Positions 7,221-13,667 of a DNA stretch of 13,667 nt are shown here, one piece after another (positions within the stretch are counted from its first letter, which is position 1; every line of letters starts with the position of its first letter). The notes under the pieces were generated by a model. It worked only from the letters and a program-made list of their open reading frames with translations, made no database searches and was not told where the DNA came from. The position numbers and the translations under genes were made by a program. This DNA comes from Cyanobacteria bacterium UBA1186 (lineage in GTDB: Bacteria; Cyanobacteriota; Vampirovibrionia; Gastranaerophilales; Gastranaerophilaceae), in contig DBYM01000029.1 of NCBI GenBank assembly GCA_002309875.1, positions 3,457 through 17,123 on the forward strand, in the 5' to 3' direction.

Positions 7221-7236
7221 ATTCGACCGGCCGAAT
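7221..7236. promoter_or_regulatory. Near-perfect palindrome in the uvrA promoter, candidate operator
   Basis: ATTCGACCGGCCGAAT is a 16-bp palindrome with one mismatched pair (A at 7226 opposite C at 7231). It covers the place where the -35 of the uvrA promoter would be and ends 6 nt before the extended -10. It is GC-rich against AT-rich surroundings. The position fits a repressor operator. LexA is the obvious candidate for a uvr gene, but the sequence does not match a LexA box I can name with confidence. Confidence 0.4.
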
Positions 7237-7242
7237 TATTAA

Positions 7243-7251
7243 TGCTATAAT
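7243..7251 (+). promoter_or_regulatory. Extended -10 promoter giving a leaderless uvrA mRNA
   Basis: TGCTATAAT is a perfect extended -10. The hexamer at 7246-7251 lies exactly 6 nt before the uvrA ATG (7258), which puts the expected transcription start on the A of the ATG. The 6 nt between are TTTTGT, with no Shine-Dalgarno, and no purine-rich site precedes it at usable spacing. The -35 is poor (TTCGAC at 7222-7227, within the palindrome). Confidence 0.6.
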
Positions 7252-7257
7252 TTTGTT

Positions 7258-10086
7258 ATGACTACTGACAAAATAACAATCAAGGGAGCGAGGGAACACA
7301 ACCTTCAGAACGTATCTTTGGAAATTCCGAAGAACGAACTCGTCGTGTTTACGGGTGTTTCGGGCTCGGGCAAAAGTTCGCTTGCGTTTGATACGATTTT
7401 TGCGGAAGGACAAAGACGTTATATTGAGAGCCTTTCAACTTACGCACGGCAGTTTTTGGGGCAGATGGATAAGCCCGATGTTGATTATATTGACGGACTT
7501 ACGCCCGCAATTTCCATTGATCAGAAATCCACGAGCAACAACCCGCGTTCTACTGTCGGAACAGTTACCGAAATTTACGACTACCTGAGGCTTTTGTACG
7601 CAAGAATAGGAACTCCTTATTGCCCGAATTGCGGTAAACCCATTAAACCGCAGACAATTGATGAGATTGTTGACAGTATCTTAAAACTCCCCGAAGGCAC
7701 GAAAATACAGATACTTGCTCCGCTTATTAAGGGCAAAAAAGGCGAGTATCAGTCACTTTTTGAGGAATTAAAGCAGGAAGGCTTTGTCAGGGTAAAGGTT
7801 GACGGCGAAATTTATAATCTTGACGAGGACGAAATTTCTCTTGCAAAAACCAAGACCCACAATATTTCCGTTGTTGTAGATAGGGTTGTGGTTAAACCCG
7901 AGGCCCGCTCGAGAATTGCGGACAGTGTTCAGATTGCGCTTAAAAAAGCCGACGGAGTTACAAATATTGATAAACTTGACGGGGAAGAAATTATATACAG
8001 CGAAAAACTCGCATGTCCCGATTGCAACCTGAGTTTTGAAGAATTATCTCCGAGAATATTCTCTTTCAATGCACCGTACGGGGCCTGTGACAAATGCGGA
8101 GGTTTAGGTGTAGATTTCAGAATTGACCCCGATTTGGTTGTTCCGGATAAAACACTTTCGGTCAACAGTGGAGCGATTTATCCATGGAGCAGGTCTGCAA
8201 CTTCTTATTATGATGATGTTTTGCGTGCGGTGCAGGAAGCGTACGGCATAGATTACGACATTCCGTTCGGAGATTTGCCTCAGGAGCACCAGGATATAAT
8301 TTTGTATGGCTCTGACGAGCGTATTCCTATGAGGATAAGGGAATTCGGGAGCCACAGGTACAGAAATGTCGTTCAGAAATTTATCGGCGTAATTCCCTTC
8401 TTAATGAAGCATTACAATATCGAGAGCGAGTATTGGAAGGCCGAAATTGAGAAATACATGGTTACGACACCCTGCGAAAAATGCGGTGGCGCAAGGCTTA
8501 AACCTTTCCCGCTTGCGGTCAGAATCGGCGGCAAAAATATCCACGAATTTTGTTCAATGTCCGTTGAAAAAGAGCATGAGTTTATTTCCGATTTATACCT
8601 CACTCTGACTGATTTTCAGATGAAGATTGGCAAACAGATTCTTGACGAAATCAGGGCAAGGCTCAAATTCCTTATTGATGTCGGCCTGAGTTATCTTGAT
8701 TTGGCGAGAATGGCGGGAACCCTTTCCGGAGGCGAAGCGCAGAGGATAAGACTTGCAACGCAAATCGGAAGCGGTCTGTCCGGTGTGCTTTATGTCCTTG
8801 ACGAGCCGTCAATAGGTTTGCACCAAAGGGATAATGCAAGATTGATTAAGACTCTTATGAAACTCAGAAATATGGGCAACTCTCTGATTGTTGTCGAGCA
8901 TGACGAAGAAACAATCAGAAATGCGGATTATCTTGTTGATATCGGGCCGAAGGCGGGGATTAACGGCGGGCAGATAGTATCGCAGGGCAATCTGAATGAT
9001 ATTATTGCGGCAAAGGATTCCATTACGGGCAAGTATCTGAGCGGTGAGTATTCAATTCCTCTGCCTGACAAAACAAGAGAGGGCAACGGGCAGTTTTTGC
9101 AAATCAGAAATGCTTTTAAGAACAATCTTAAAAACATAGATTTGGATATTCCGCTCGGCAAGATTGTTGTTCTGACAGGTGTTTCAGGCTCGGGCAAATC
9201 CACATTGATGCAGGATTTGATTTACGAATACGCAATTCATAAACTCCGCAAGAACAAACCGAAACCTCAGGGGGTTGACGAAATATTGGGGTTTGAATAC
9301 CTCGATAAGATTATTGATATTGACCAATCCCCGATTGGAAGAACTCCAAGGTCAAACCCTGCAACCTATACGGACGTATTCACTCCGATAAGAGAACTCT
9401 ATTCCAAAACCAACGAGGCAAAAATGCGTGGTTACAAACCTGGACGGTTCAGTTTCAACGTCAAAGGCGGGAGGTGCGAAGCCTGCTCGGGCGACGGTGT
9501 CTTAAAAATCGAGATGAACTTCTTGTCTGATGTTTATGTAAAATGCGATGTCTGCAAAGGGCAAAGGTATAATAACGAGACGCTCGAAGTCAAATACAAA
9601 GGTAAATCGATTGCCGACGTGCTTGAGATGAGTGTAAAAGAGGCTTATGAATTTTTTGAAAATATTCCGCAGATTTCAAAAAAACTCAAAACTCTTGTAG
9701 ATGTCGGTTTGGATTATATCAAATTAGGTCAGAGTGCGACCACGCTTTCGGGCGGAGAAGCGCAAAGGATTAAACTTGCGTCAGAACTGAATAAGCACGC
9801 AACGGGCAAGACGCTTTATCTGCTTGACGAGCCTTCTGTCGGTTTGCATTGGCATGATTTGGATAAACTGATTAAGATTATTCAGCAGTTGGCAGATAAC
9901 GGGAATACAATTTTGATTATTGAACACAATCTTGACTTGATTAAGATTGCGGATTATGTAATAGATTTAGGCCCCGAAGGCGGGGATTTCGGAGGAGAAG
10001 TTATTGCAACCGGAACGCCTGAGGAAGTTTCCCGAAATCCTAAATCATATACGGGACAATATCTCAGACAATTCTTCTCAAAATAG
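7258..10086 (+). CDS. uvrA: Excinuclease ABC subunit A
   Basis: A 942-residue protein of full UvrA length. It is the damage-recognition ATPase of nucleotide excision repair, which loads UvrB at lesions; cytosolic, DNA-bound. First ATPase half: Walker A GVSGSGKS (33-40), signature LSGGEAQRIRLA (489-500), Walker B LYVLDEPSIGLH (511-522). A zinc module has Cys253, 256, 277 and 280. Second half: Walker A GVSGSGKS (641-648), the C-terminal zinc finger with Cys740, 743, 763 and 766, signature LSGGEAQRIKLA (830-841), Walker B LYLLDEPSVGLH (853-864). A CPNCG pair at 122-126 is also present. All key residues are intact. The start is placed by the leaderless promoter and by the conserved beginning ITIKGAREHNLQN. 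uvrC follows 15 nt after the stop; uvrB is not in the window. Confidence 0.98.
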   Translation: MTTDKITIKGAREHNLQNVSLEIPKNELVVFTGVSGSGKSSLAFDTIFAEGQRRYIESLSTYARQFLGQMDKPDVDYIDGLTPAISIDQKSTSNNPRSTVGTVTEIYDYLRLLYARIGTPYCPNCGKPIKPQTIDEIVDSILKLPEGTKIQILAPLIKGKKGEYQSLFEELKQEGFVRVKVDGEIYNLDEDEISLAKTKTHNISVVVDRVVVKPEARSRIADSVQIALKKADGVTNIDKLDGEEIIYSEKLACPDCNLSFEELSPRIFSFNAPYGACDKCGGLGVDFRIDPDLVVPDKTLSVNSGAIYPWSRSATSYYDDVLRAVQEAYGIDYDIPFGDLPQEHQDIILYGSDERIPMRIREFGSHRYRNVVQKFIGVIPFLMKHYNIESEYWKAEIEKYMVTTPCEKCGGARLKPFPLAVRIGGKNIHEFCSMSVEKEHEFISDLYLTLTDFQMKIGKQILDEIRARLKFLIDVGLSYLDLARMAGTLSGGEAQRIRLATQIGSGLSGVLYVLDEPSIGLHQRDNARLIKTLMKLRNMGNSLIVVEHDEETIRNADYLVDIGPKAGINGGQIVSQGNLNDIIAAKDSITGKYLSGEYSIPLPDKTREGNGQFLQIRNAFKNNLKNIDLDIPLGKIVVLTGVSGSGKSTLMQDLIYEYAIHKLRKNKPKPQGVDEILGFEYLDKIIDIDQSPIGRTPRSNPATYTDVFTPIRELYSKTNEAKMRGYKPGRFSFNVKGGRCEACSGDGVLKIEMNFLSDVYVKCDVCKGQRYNNETLEVKYKGKSIADVLEMSVKEAYEFFENIPQISKKLKTLVDVGLDYIKLGQSATTLSGGEAQRIKLASELNKHATGKTLYLLDEPSVGLHWHDLDKLIKIIQQLADNGNTILIIEHNLDLIKIADYVIDLGPEGGDFGGEVIATGTPEEVSRNPKSYTGQYLRQFFSK

Positions 10087-10094
10087 TGTATAAT
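10065..10094 (+). promoter_or_regulatory. Promoter for a (nearly) leaderless uvrC mRNA
   Basis: TATAAT at 10089-10094 begins 3 nt after the uvrA stop codon and ends 7 nt before the uvrC ATG (10102). The best -35 is CAGACA at 10065-10070 (4/6 to consensus, 18-nt spacer), inside the uvrA coding end. No Shine-Dalgarno is present in the 15-nt gap. The geometry gives a transcript starting at or one base before the ATG. uvrC can presumably also be read through from uvrA. Confidence 0.5.
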
Positions 10095-10101
10095 ATCTGT
10101 T

Positions 10102-11757
10102 ATGAACGACACGTTACTTGAGAGTATAAAACTTGTACCGACGAATCCAGGCTGCTATCTTTATTACGATAAAGAGGGCACTATTATTTATGTCGGCAAG
10201 GCCAAGAATCTCAAACGCAGGGTTTACAGTTATTTTCACAAGCAGCACGACAGTGTAAAGACCAATGTTCTTGTTTCCCAGATAGAAAAACTCGAATATA
10301 TTATCACCGATTCTGAGGTCGAGGCTTTGATTTTGGAATCTCATTTGATTAAGAAACATAAGCCGAAATACAATATCCTGCTCAAAGACGACAAAAAATA
10401 TCCGTATTTTCTGATTACTGATGAAGATTTTCCGAGAATACAGATTGTAAGAAAGAAAAACTTAAACCCTGACCACGGCAGATTTTACGGCCCTTATACC
10501 GATATAAGAGCGATGCATGCCACTTTGGATTTTCTGAAAAAGATTTTTCCTCTGAAACAGTGTAAAACTCCGAAATTTACTAACAGACCTTGCCTTTATT
10601 ATCACATAGGGAAATGTCTTGCGCCCTGTCAGGGCAAGGTTACGCCTGAAGAATACCAAAAACTTATACATCAGGTTGAACTGTTTCTGAGCGGTAAACA
10701 GACCGAACTTATTAAACAGATACAAACCCAGATGCAGAAATATTCTGAAGAAGAGCAGTTTGAAAAAGCCGCGAAAATGCGTGACAGTTATCTTGACCTG
10801 CAAAAGACACTTGAACATCAGAAGGTCGTTTACGAAAACACCAAACTCAATGAGGATATTATTGCGGTAATTTACGAAGAAGGTATTCTTGCGATTGTAA
10901 TTATGATGATAAGAGAAGGCAGGTTGATTGATAAAAAGGACTTCACTTATTTTGTTGACAACGTTGATAAAACAGAGTATTTTGAGACCTTTTTCAGGGA
11001 TTATTATGCGGGTCTGAAACTCGAATTTCCCGATAAAATTGTATCCAAAGACCTTGAAGAAGTCGGAGAAAAGGAACTATATGAGGATTGGCTCCGTATT
11101 CTTTCGGGCAAAAAGGTCGGGATAAGTTATGCCAAAAGGGGTAAATACGGTGAATTGTACGAACTTGCGAGAAAAAATGCGGAAAATCTTCTGGAGAATG
11201 CAAAACTTAAGAAAATGGCTCAGATTCGTGATGATTTCAATGAAGTAGGTTCTTATTTGGCGGAAAAACTTAAACTTGCCAATTTCCCGAACAGAATTGA
11301 ATGCTATGATATTTCGCATATACAAGGTACAAATACCGTCGCTTCGATGGTTGTTTTCCAAAACGGACTACCGAAAAAGACTGCGTACCGCAAGTTTAAG
11401 GTCAAGATGACCGAGGGTAAACCTGACGACTTTTTGTCAATGAAAGAAGTTCTTTCACGCAGATTATCCCGTCTTGGTGAGCCAAAGTGGGAAAAACCGG
11501 ATTTGATTATTATTGACGGTGGTAAAGGACAACTTTCAAGTGTTATGCAAATAGTTGAAGAATTTGGCGTAAAAGACATTGATTTTGTATCACTTGCAAA
11601 GCGGGAAGAAGAAGTATTTTTGCCTAATCAGTCAAAATCAATAATGCTGCCGAGAAATTCCAACGCACTTTACTTAATCCAGCGCATAAGAGATGAAGCG
11701 CACAGATTTGCGATAACATATCACAGAGATTTGCGGAGCAAGCCTTTTAAAATTTGA
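10102..11757 (+). CDS. uvrC: Excinuclease ABC subunit C, lacking the C-terminal HhH domain
   Basis: A 551-residue protein, shorter than the roughly 600 residues usual for UvrC. It makes the dual incisions around a UvrB-marked lesion. Domains: GIY-YIG nuclease (about 14-95; GCYLYY, YVGKAKNLKRR, then ALILES with Glu79); a four-cysteine cluster Cys154, 164, 172, 176, at the place where E. coli UvrC is reported to hold an iron-sulfur cluster; UVR motif for UvrB contact (about 203-238); RNase H-like nuclease with CYDISHIQG (Asp403), IIIDGGKGQL (Asp472) and RDEAHRFA (His534). The protein stops at HRDLRSKPFKI, where other UvrC proteins continue into a tandem helix-hairpin-helix DNA-binding domain. 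Both nuclease centres are intact, so it may still cut. It appears leaderless and directly follows uvrA. Confidence 0.95.
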   Translation: MNDTLLESIKLVPTNPGCYLYYDKEGTIIYVGKAKNLKRRVYSYFHKQHDSVKTNVLVSQIEKLEYIITDSEVEALILESHLIKKHKPKYNILLKDDKKYPYFLITDEDFPRIQIVRKKNLNPDHGRFYGPYTDIRAMHATLDFLKKIFPLKQCKTPKFTNRPCLYYHIGKCLAPCQGKVTPEEYQKLIHQVELFLSGKQTELIKQIQTQMQKYSEEEQFEKAAKMRDSYLDLQKTLEHQKVVYENTKLNEDIIAVIYEEGILAIVIMMIREGRLIDKKDFTYFVDNVDKTEYFETFFRDYYAGLKLEFPDKIVSKDLEEVGEKELYEDWLRILSGKKVGISYAKRGKYGELYELARKNAENLLENAKLKKMAQIRDDFNEVGSYLAEKLKLANFPNRIECYDISHIQGTNTVASMVVFQNGLPKKTAYRKFKVKMTEGKPDDFLSMKEVLSRRLSRLGEPKWEKPDLIIIDGGKGQLSSVMQIVEEFGVKDIDFVSLAKREEEVFLPNQSKSIMLPRNSNALYLIQRIRDEAHRFAITYHRDLRSKPFKI

Positions 11758-11819
11758 TTTCTACCCTGCATGGTTTAAGTCCGAAAATCAAATATATAAG
11801 TCTAAGCATAATAATCTAA
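11751..11819 (+). pseudogene. Possible out-of-frame remnant of the UvrC HhH domain
   Basis: In the frame shifted relative to uvrC, codons from 11751 read NLISTLHGLSPKIKYISL before a stop at 11817-11819. E. coli UvrC continues after its RSK motif with a segment of the form SSLETIEGVGPKRR. The spacing from RSK to the G-x-x-P-K pattern is nearly the same (9-10 residues), and L, G, P and K match. The shift would fall near TTTTAAAA at 11745-11752. The resemblance is short and may be chance. Even with the frame restored, the reading frame ends before a complete HhH pair. Confidence 0.25.
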
Positions 11820-12164
11820 CCTCTTTGTTGATTGAATGTGTTCTGCCTGAGCCTTTATTGCACGGGCTTTTGACGCAACTTTATAGTCCTGTTCGGAAGG
11901 GTCATCAGGAGCGAGAGCCGATTTTATAACAATATCAGCCTGCTCGATTGCCTTTTCGGGATTATTTGGGTCTATGGAAGGCATTTGGATTGAAACATGC
12001 CCGCCCACGGGAATTCCGTCAGCATCTTTTTCAATTACGATAGGGCCTGCCAATGCGCCTGCGGCATTTTTATGTGCAAGTTCATGAGTATAGATTTCGT
12101 TATATCTTTCTCTGATGGCCTGATTTCTCAGACTTCTGAACATTGATACTGACATTGAATCCAT
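11802..12164 (-). CDS. SprA-related putative zinc metalloprotease (short form)
   Basis: A 120-residue protein with zinc-protease motif HELAH (residues 27-31) in the context YTHELAHKNAAG, then IPVGGHVSI and later SALAPDDPSEQDYKVASKARA. This run matches the SprA-related / CJM1_0395 family of putative metalloproteases, whose members share an E/H..HK.AAG motif, a VGGEV.I segment and an ALAP..PS.QD..VA.KA segment. No activity is established for most members and the substrate is unknown. The start at 12164 is chosen because GGAAGAGG (12180-12173) gives a Shine-Dalgarno at 8-nt spacing and because a promoter lies inside the longer possible frame (to 12299). No signal peptide, so it is probably cytosolic. 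It converges with uvrC with 44 nt between the stops and no clear terminator. Confidence 0.75.
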   Translation of the reverse strand: MDSMSVSMFRSLRNQAIRERYNEIYTHELAHKNAAGALAGPIVIEKDADGIPVGGHVSIQMPSIDPNNPEKAIEQADIVIKSALAPDDPSEQDYKVASKARAIKAQAEHIQSTKRLDYYA

Positions 12165-12172
12165 AGACTTTA

Positions 12173-12180
12173 CCTCTTCC
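12173..12180 (-). promoter_or_regulatory. Shine-Dalgarno deciding the metalloprotease start
   Basis: On the minus strand GGAAGAGG precedes the ATG at 12164 by 8 nt. It selects this ATG over the upstream in-frame one at 12299, which has no such site. Confidence 0.6.
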
Positions 12181-12216
12181 GCCCTTTTATCCGAACGTAA
12201 ATTGAAGCGCTTTTTT

Positions 12217-12244
12217 ATTATACATTTTTTTGAGATTAGTGCAA
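12217..12244 (-). promoter_or_regulatory. Candidate promoter of the metalloprotease gene
   Basis: On the minus strand, TTGCAC (12244-12239) as a weak -35 (3/6) is followed after 16 nt by a perfect TATAAT (12222-12217). Transcription would start near 12210 and leave a leader of about 46 nt that carries the Shine-Dalgarno. This is a conventional leader, unlike the leaderless genes elsewhere in the window. Confidence 0.45.
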
Positions 12245-12368
12245 TAGGTAAGATTGAAATATTAAGAACTATGAACTTGTCCGAAATTCTGTAATTCAAT
12301 AGTTATGCGACTTATGAAAAAGTGTTAATTTTTGTAGACTAAAATGCGCAAATTTTGGATTTATGGGT

Positions 12369-12374
12369 TATAAT
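12369..12374 (+). promoter_or_regulatory. Candidate -10 of the pflB promoter
   Basis: TATAAT lies about 88 nt before the pflB ATG, giving a leader of roughly 80 nt that ends in the strong ribosome site AAAGGAGA (12447-12454). No convincing -35 and no clear FNR-type dyad are seen. The leader has only a small AT-rich inverted repeat (AATAAT/ATTATT around 12391-12404). The rest of the 298-nt gap between the divergent genes shows nothing else I can name. Confidence 0.4.
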
Positions 12375-12462
12375 ATATTAACAGTAAAAATAATGAAAAT
12401 TATTATACCTGACTTCGGGAATCAATCATAAACAAAGAATGTTATCAAAGGAGATTTAATTA

Positions 12463-13667
12463 ATGCCGGAATCGACTATGGAAAAGGCAAATTTGACGTC
12501 TGATTTTGTTGGCGGCAAGTGGCAAGTTGAGATAAACGTAAGAGATTTTATACAGAAAAATTACACACCCTATTATGGTGATTCAAGTTTTTTGGCAGGC
12601 CCTACCGAGGCTACTAAAAGGCTTTGGCAGGAATGCTGTGATTTGTTTGAAAAAGAACGTGAGAATATGGGCGTTCTTGACATGGATACAAAGATTGTAT
12701 CTACAATAACATCTCACGGGGCAGGTTATATTGACAAACCTTATGAAAAAATTGTAGGCTTACAGACTGATAAGCCGTTAAAACGTGCATTACAGCCGTT
12801 TGGCGGAATAAGAATGGCAGAAAGTGCATGCGAATCCTACGATTACAAAGTTGACAGTGAAGTATCCGAAATTTTCAGGAAATACAGAAAAACTCACAAC
12901 CAGGGTGTTTTTGATGTTTATACTCCCGAGATGAGAAAAGCCCGTCATGCCGGCATTCTGACAGGTCTTCCCGACGCATACGGAAGAGGCCGTATTATTG
13001 GCGATTACAGAAGGATTGCTCTTTACGGTATAGACAGACTTATAGAGGATAAGGTTGAACAGCATGCATCTGTTCACGGCACTATGACTCCGGAAAAAAT
13101 CCAGTTGAAAGAAGAACTCGCAGAGCAAATCAGGGCTTTGGAAGAAATGAAGGAACTCGGAAAAATATACGGGTTTGACATTTCAAAACCTGCTGCAAAC
13201 GCACAGGAAGCGGTTCAATGGTTGTATTTCGGTTATTTATCTGCCGTAAAAGAACAAAACGGTGCCGCAATGAGTATCGGCAGAACTTCTACCTTCCTTG
13301 ATATCTTCATTGAAAGAGATTTAAAGAAGGGGTTGATTACCGAATCCGAGGCTCAGGAACTTATTGACCATTTTGTAATGAAACTCAGACTTGTTAAGTT
13401 TGCTAGAACTCCCGAATACAATGCCCTGTTTTCCGGAGATCCTACATGGGTTACGGAATCCATAGGCGGTATCGGCGTTGACGGAAGACCTTTGGTTACA
13501 AAGAATTCTTTCAGATATCTGCATACTCTTGAAAACTTAGGAACTGCCCCCGAGCCGAACCTGACGGTTTTATGGTCAAAGAAATTACCCCGTAATTTCA
13601 AACAGTATGCGGCGCATATTTCGATTACGACATCATCTATTCAGTATGAAAATGATGATATGATGAG
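12463..13667 (+). CDS. pflB: Pyruvate formate-lyase, 3' partial
   Basis: The first 401 codons are visible and remain open to the right edge. PFL is a glycyl-radical enzyme that converts pyruvate and CoA to acetyl-CoA and formate in anaerobic fermentation; cytosolic. Long stretches match E. coli PflB closely: [61 protein letters not shown], and YENDDMM at the edge. By alignment to the 760-residue E. coli enzyme, the window ends about a dozen residues before the catalytic Cys418-Cys419 pair, so those and the C-terminal radical glycine cannot be checked. The start is fixed by AAAGGAGA (12447-12454) 8 nt before the ATG. The activase gene pflA may follow outside the window. Confidence 0.97.
   Translation, partial: MPESTMEKANLTSDFVGGKWQVEINVRDFIQKNYTPYYGDSSFLAGPTEATKRLWQECCDLFEKERENMGVLDMDTKIVSTITSHGAGYIDKPYEKIVGLQTDKPLKRALQPFGGIRMAESACESYDYKVDSEVSEIFRKYRKTHNQGVFDVYTPEMRKARHAGILTGLPDAYGRGRIIGDYRRIALYGIDRLIEDKVEQHASVHGTMTPEKIQLKEELAEQIRALEEMKELGKIYGFDISKPAANAQEAVQWLYFGYLSAVKEQNGAAMSIGRTSTFLDIFIERDLKKGLITESEAQELIDHFVMKLRLVKFARTPEYNALFSGDPTWVTESIGGIGVDGRPLVTKNSFRYLHTLENLGTAPEPNLTVLWSKKLPRNFKQYAAHISITTSSIQYENDDMM

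Noticed and set aside
10114..11361. Long open frames antisense to uvrC
   Set aside because: They lie opposite a clearly conserved gene, have no ribosome sites or recognisable motifs, and are expected shadows of its codon use.
11752..11793. 9-bp inverted repeat (ATTTGATTT/AAATCAAAT) as a uvrC terminator
   Set aside because: The stem is almost entirely A/T with a 24-nt loop, overlaps the uvrC stop and has no proper U-tract.
12165..12299. N-terminal extension of the metalloprotease gene to the ATG at 12299
   Set aside because: No ribosome site, lysine/isoleucine-rich non-conserved sequence, and a perfect TATAAT plus a good Shine-Dalgarno lie inside it, pointing to the ATG at 12164.
12375..12462. 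Riboswitch or other structured RNA in the pflB leader
   Set aside because: Only a small AT-rich inverted repeat is visible; no recognisable riboswitch core or terminator hairpin.
1..13667. CRISPR arrays, transposases, integrases or phage genes
   Set aside because: No regularly spaced repeats and no mobile-element proteins were found on either strand; the only repeat structure is the tRNA-like debris at 7111-7182.

Overview
The window is a compact, AT-rich bacterial chromosome segment from a diderm (two-membrane) fermentative anaerobe. The diderm inference rests on a LolA-like carrier, an LpxL-type acyltransferase and an MMPL/RND exporter. The anaerobe inference rests on a pyruvate formate-lyase gene. 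The standard genetic code fits. The style (low GC, tight gene packing, several genes without Shine-Dalgarno sites) would suit a gut Vampirovibrionia/Gastranaerophilales-like organism, but that assignment is a guess from general impression and not proven by any marker here.

Region 1 (1-6494, + strand) is the 3' part of a biosynthetic operon that most resembles an aryl-polyene (APE) or related lipid-anchored aryl pigment cluster. In order it holds an adenylate-forming ligase fused to an ApeI/FabZ-like hot-dog dehydratase (5' end outside the window), a 4HBT-type thioesterase, a LolA-like carrier, a two-module MMPL exporter, an SAM-dependent methyltransferase and an LpxL-like acyltransferase. The genes overlap or nearly touch. 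The expected ketosynthases, ketoreductase and acyl carrier proteins are not in view and would lie upstream. The likely logic is activation of an aryl acid, polyene dehydration, methylation of the head group, acylation onto a lipid carrier, and export and delivery to the outer membrane.

Region 2 (6495-7257) holds a small secreted protein of unknown function, a strong bidirectional terminator, a tRNA-Gly(TCC) gene on the minus strand, and a patch of tRNA-like fragments in both orientations beside it.

Region 3 (7258-11757) holds the nucleotide excision repair genes uvrA and uvrC in tandem, 15 nt apart. UvrC ends just after its RNase H-like nuclease domain and lacks the usual C-terminal helix-hairpin-helix domain; a possible out-of-frame remnant follows the stop codon.

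Region 4 (11802-13667) has a short SprA-like putative zinc metalloprotease on the minus strand, divergent from a pflB gene that runs off the window just before its catalytic cysteine pair.

The most unusual signal is regulatory: the methyltransferase, uvrA and uvrC genes each carry a perfect TATAAT hexamer 6-7 nt before the ATG and have no Shine-Dalgarno site. This is the geometry of leaderless mRNAs. Other genes in the same window (thioesterase, secreted protein, metalloprotease, pflB) have ordinary Shine-Dalgarno leaders, so two initiation modes appear to coexist.
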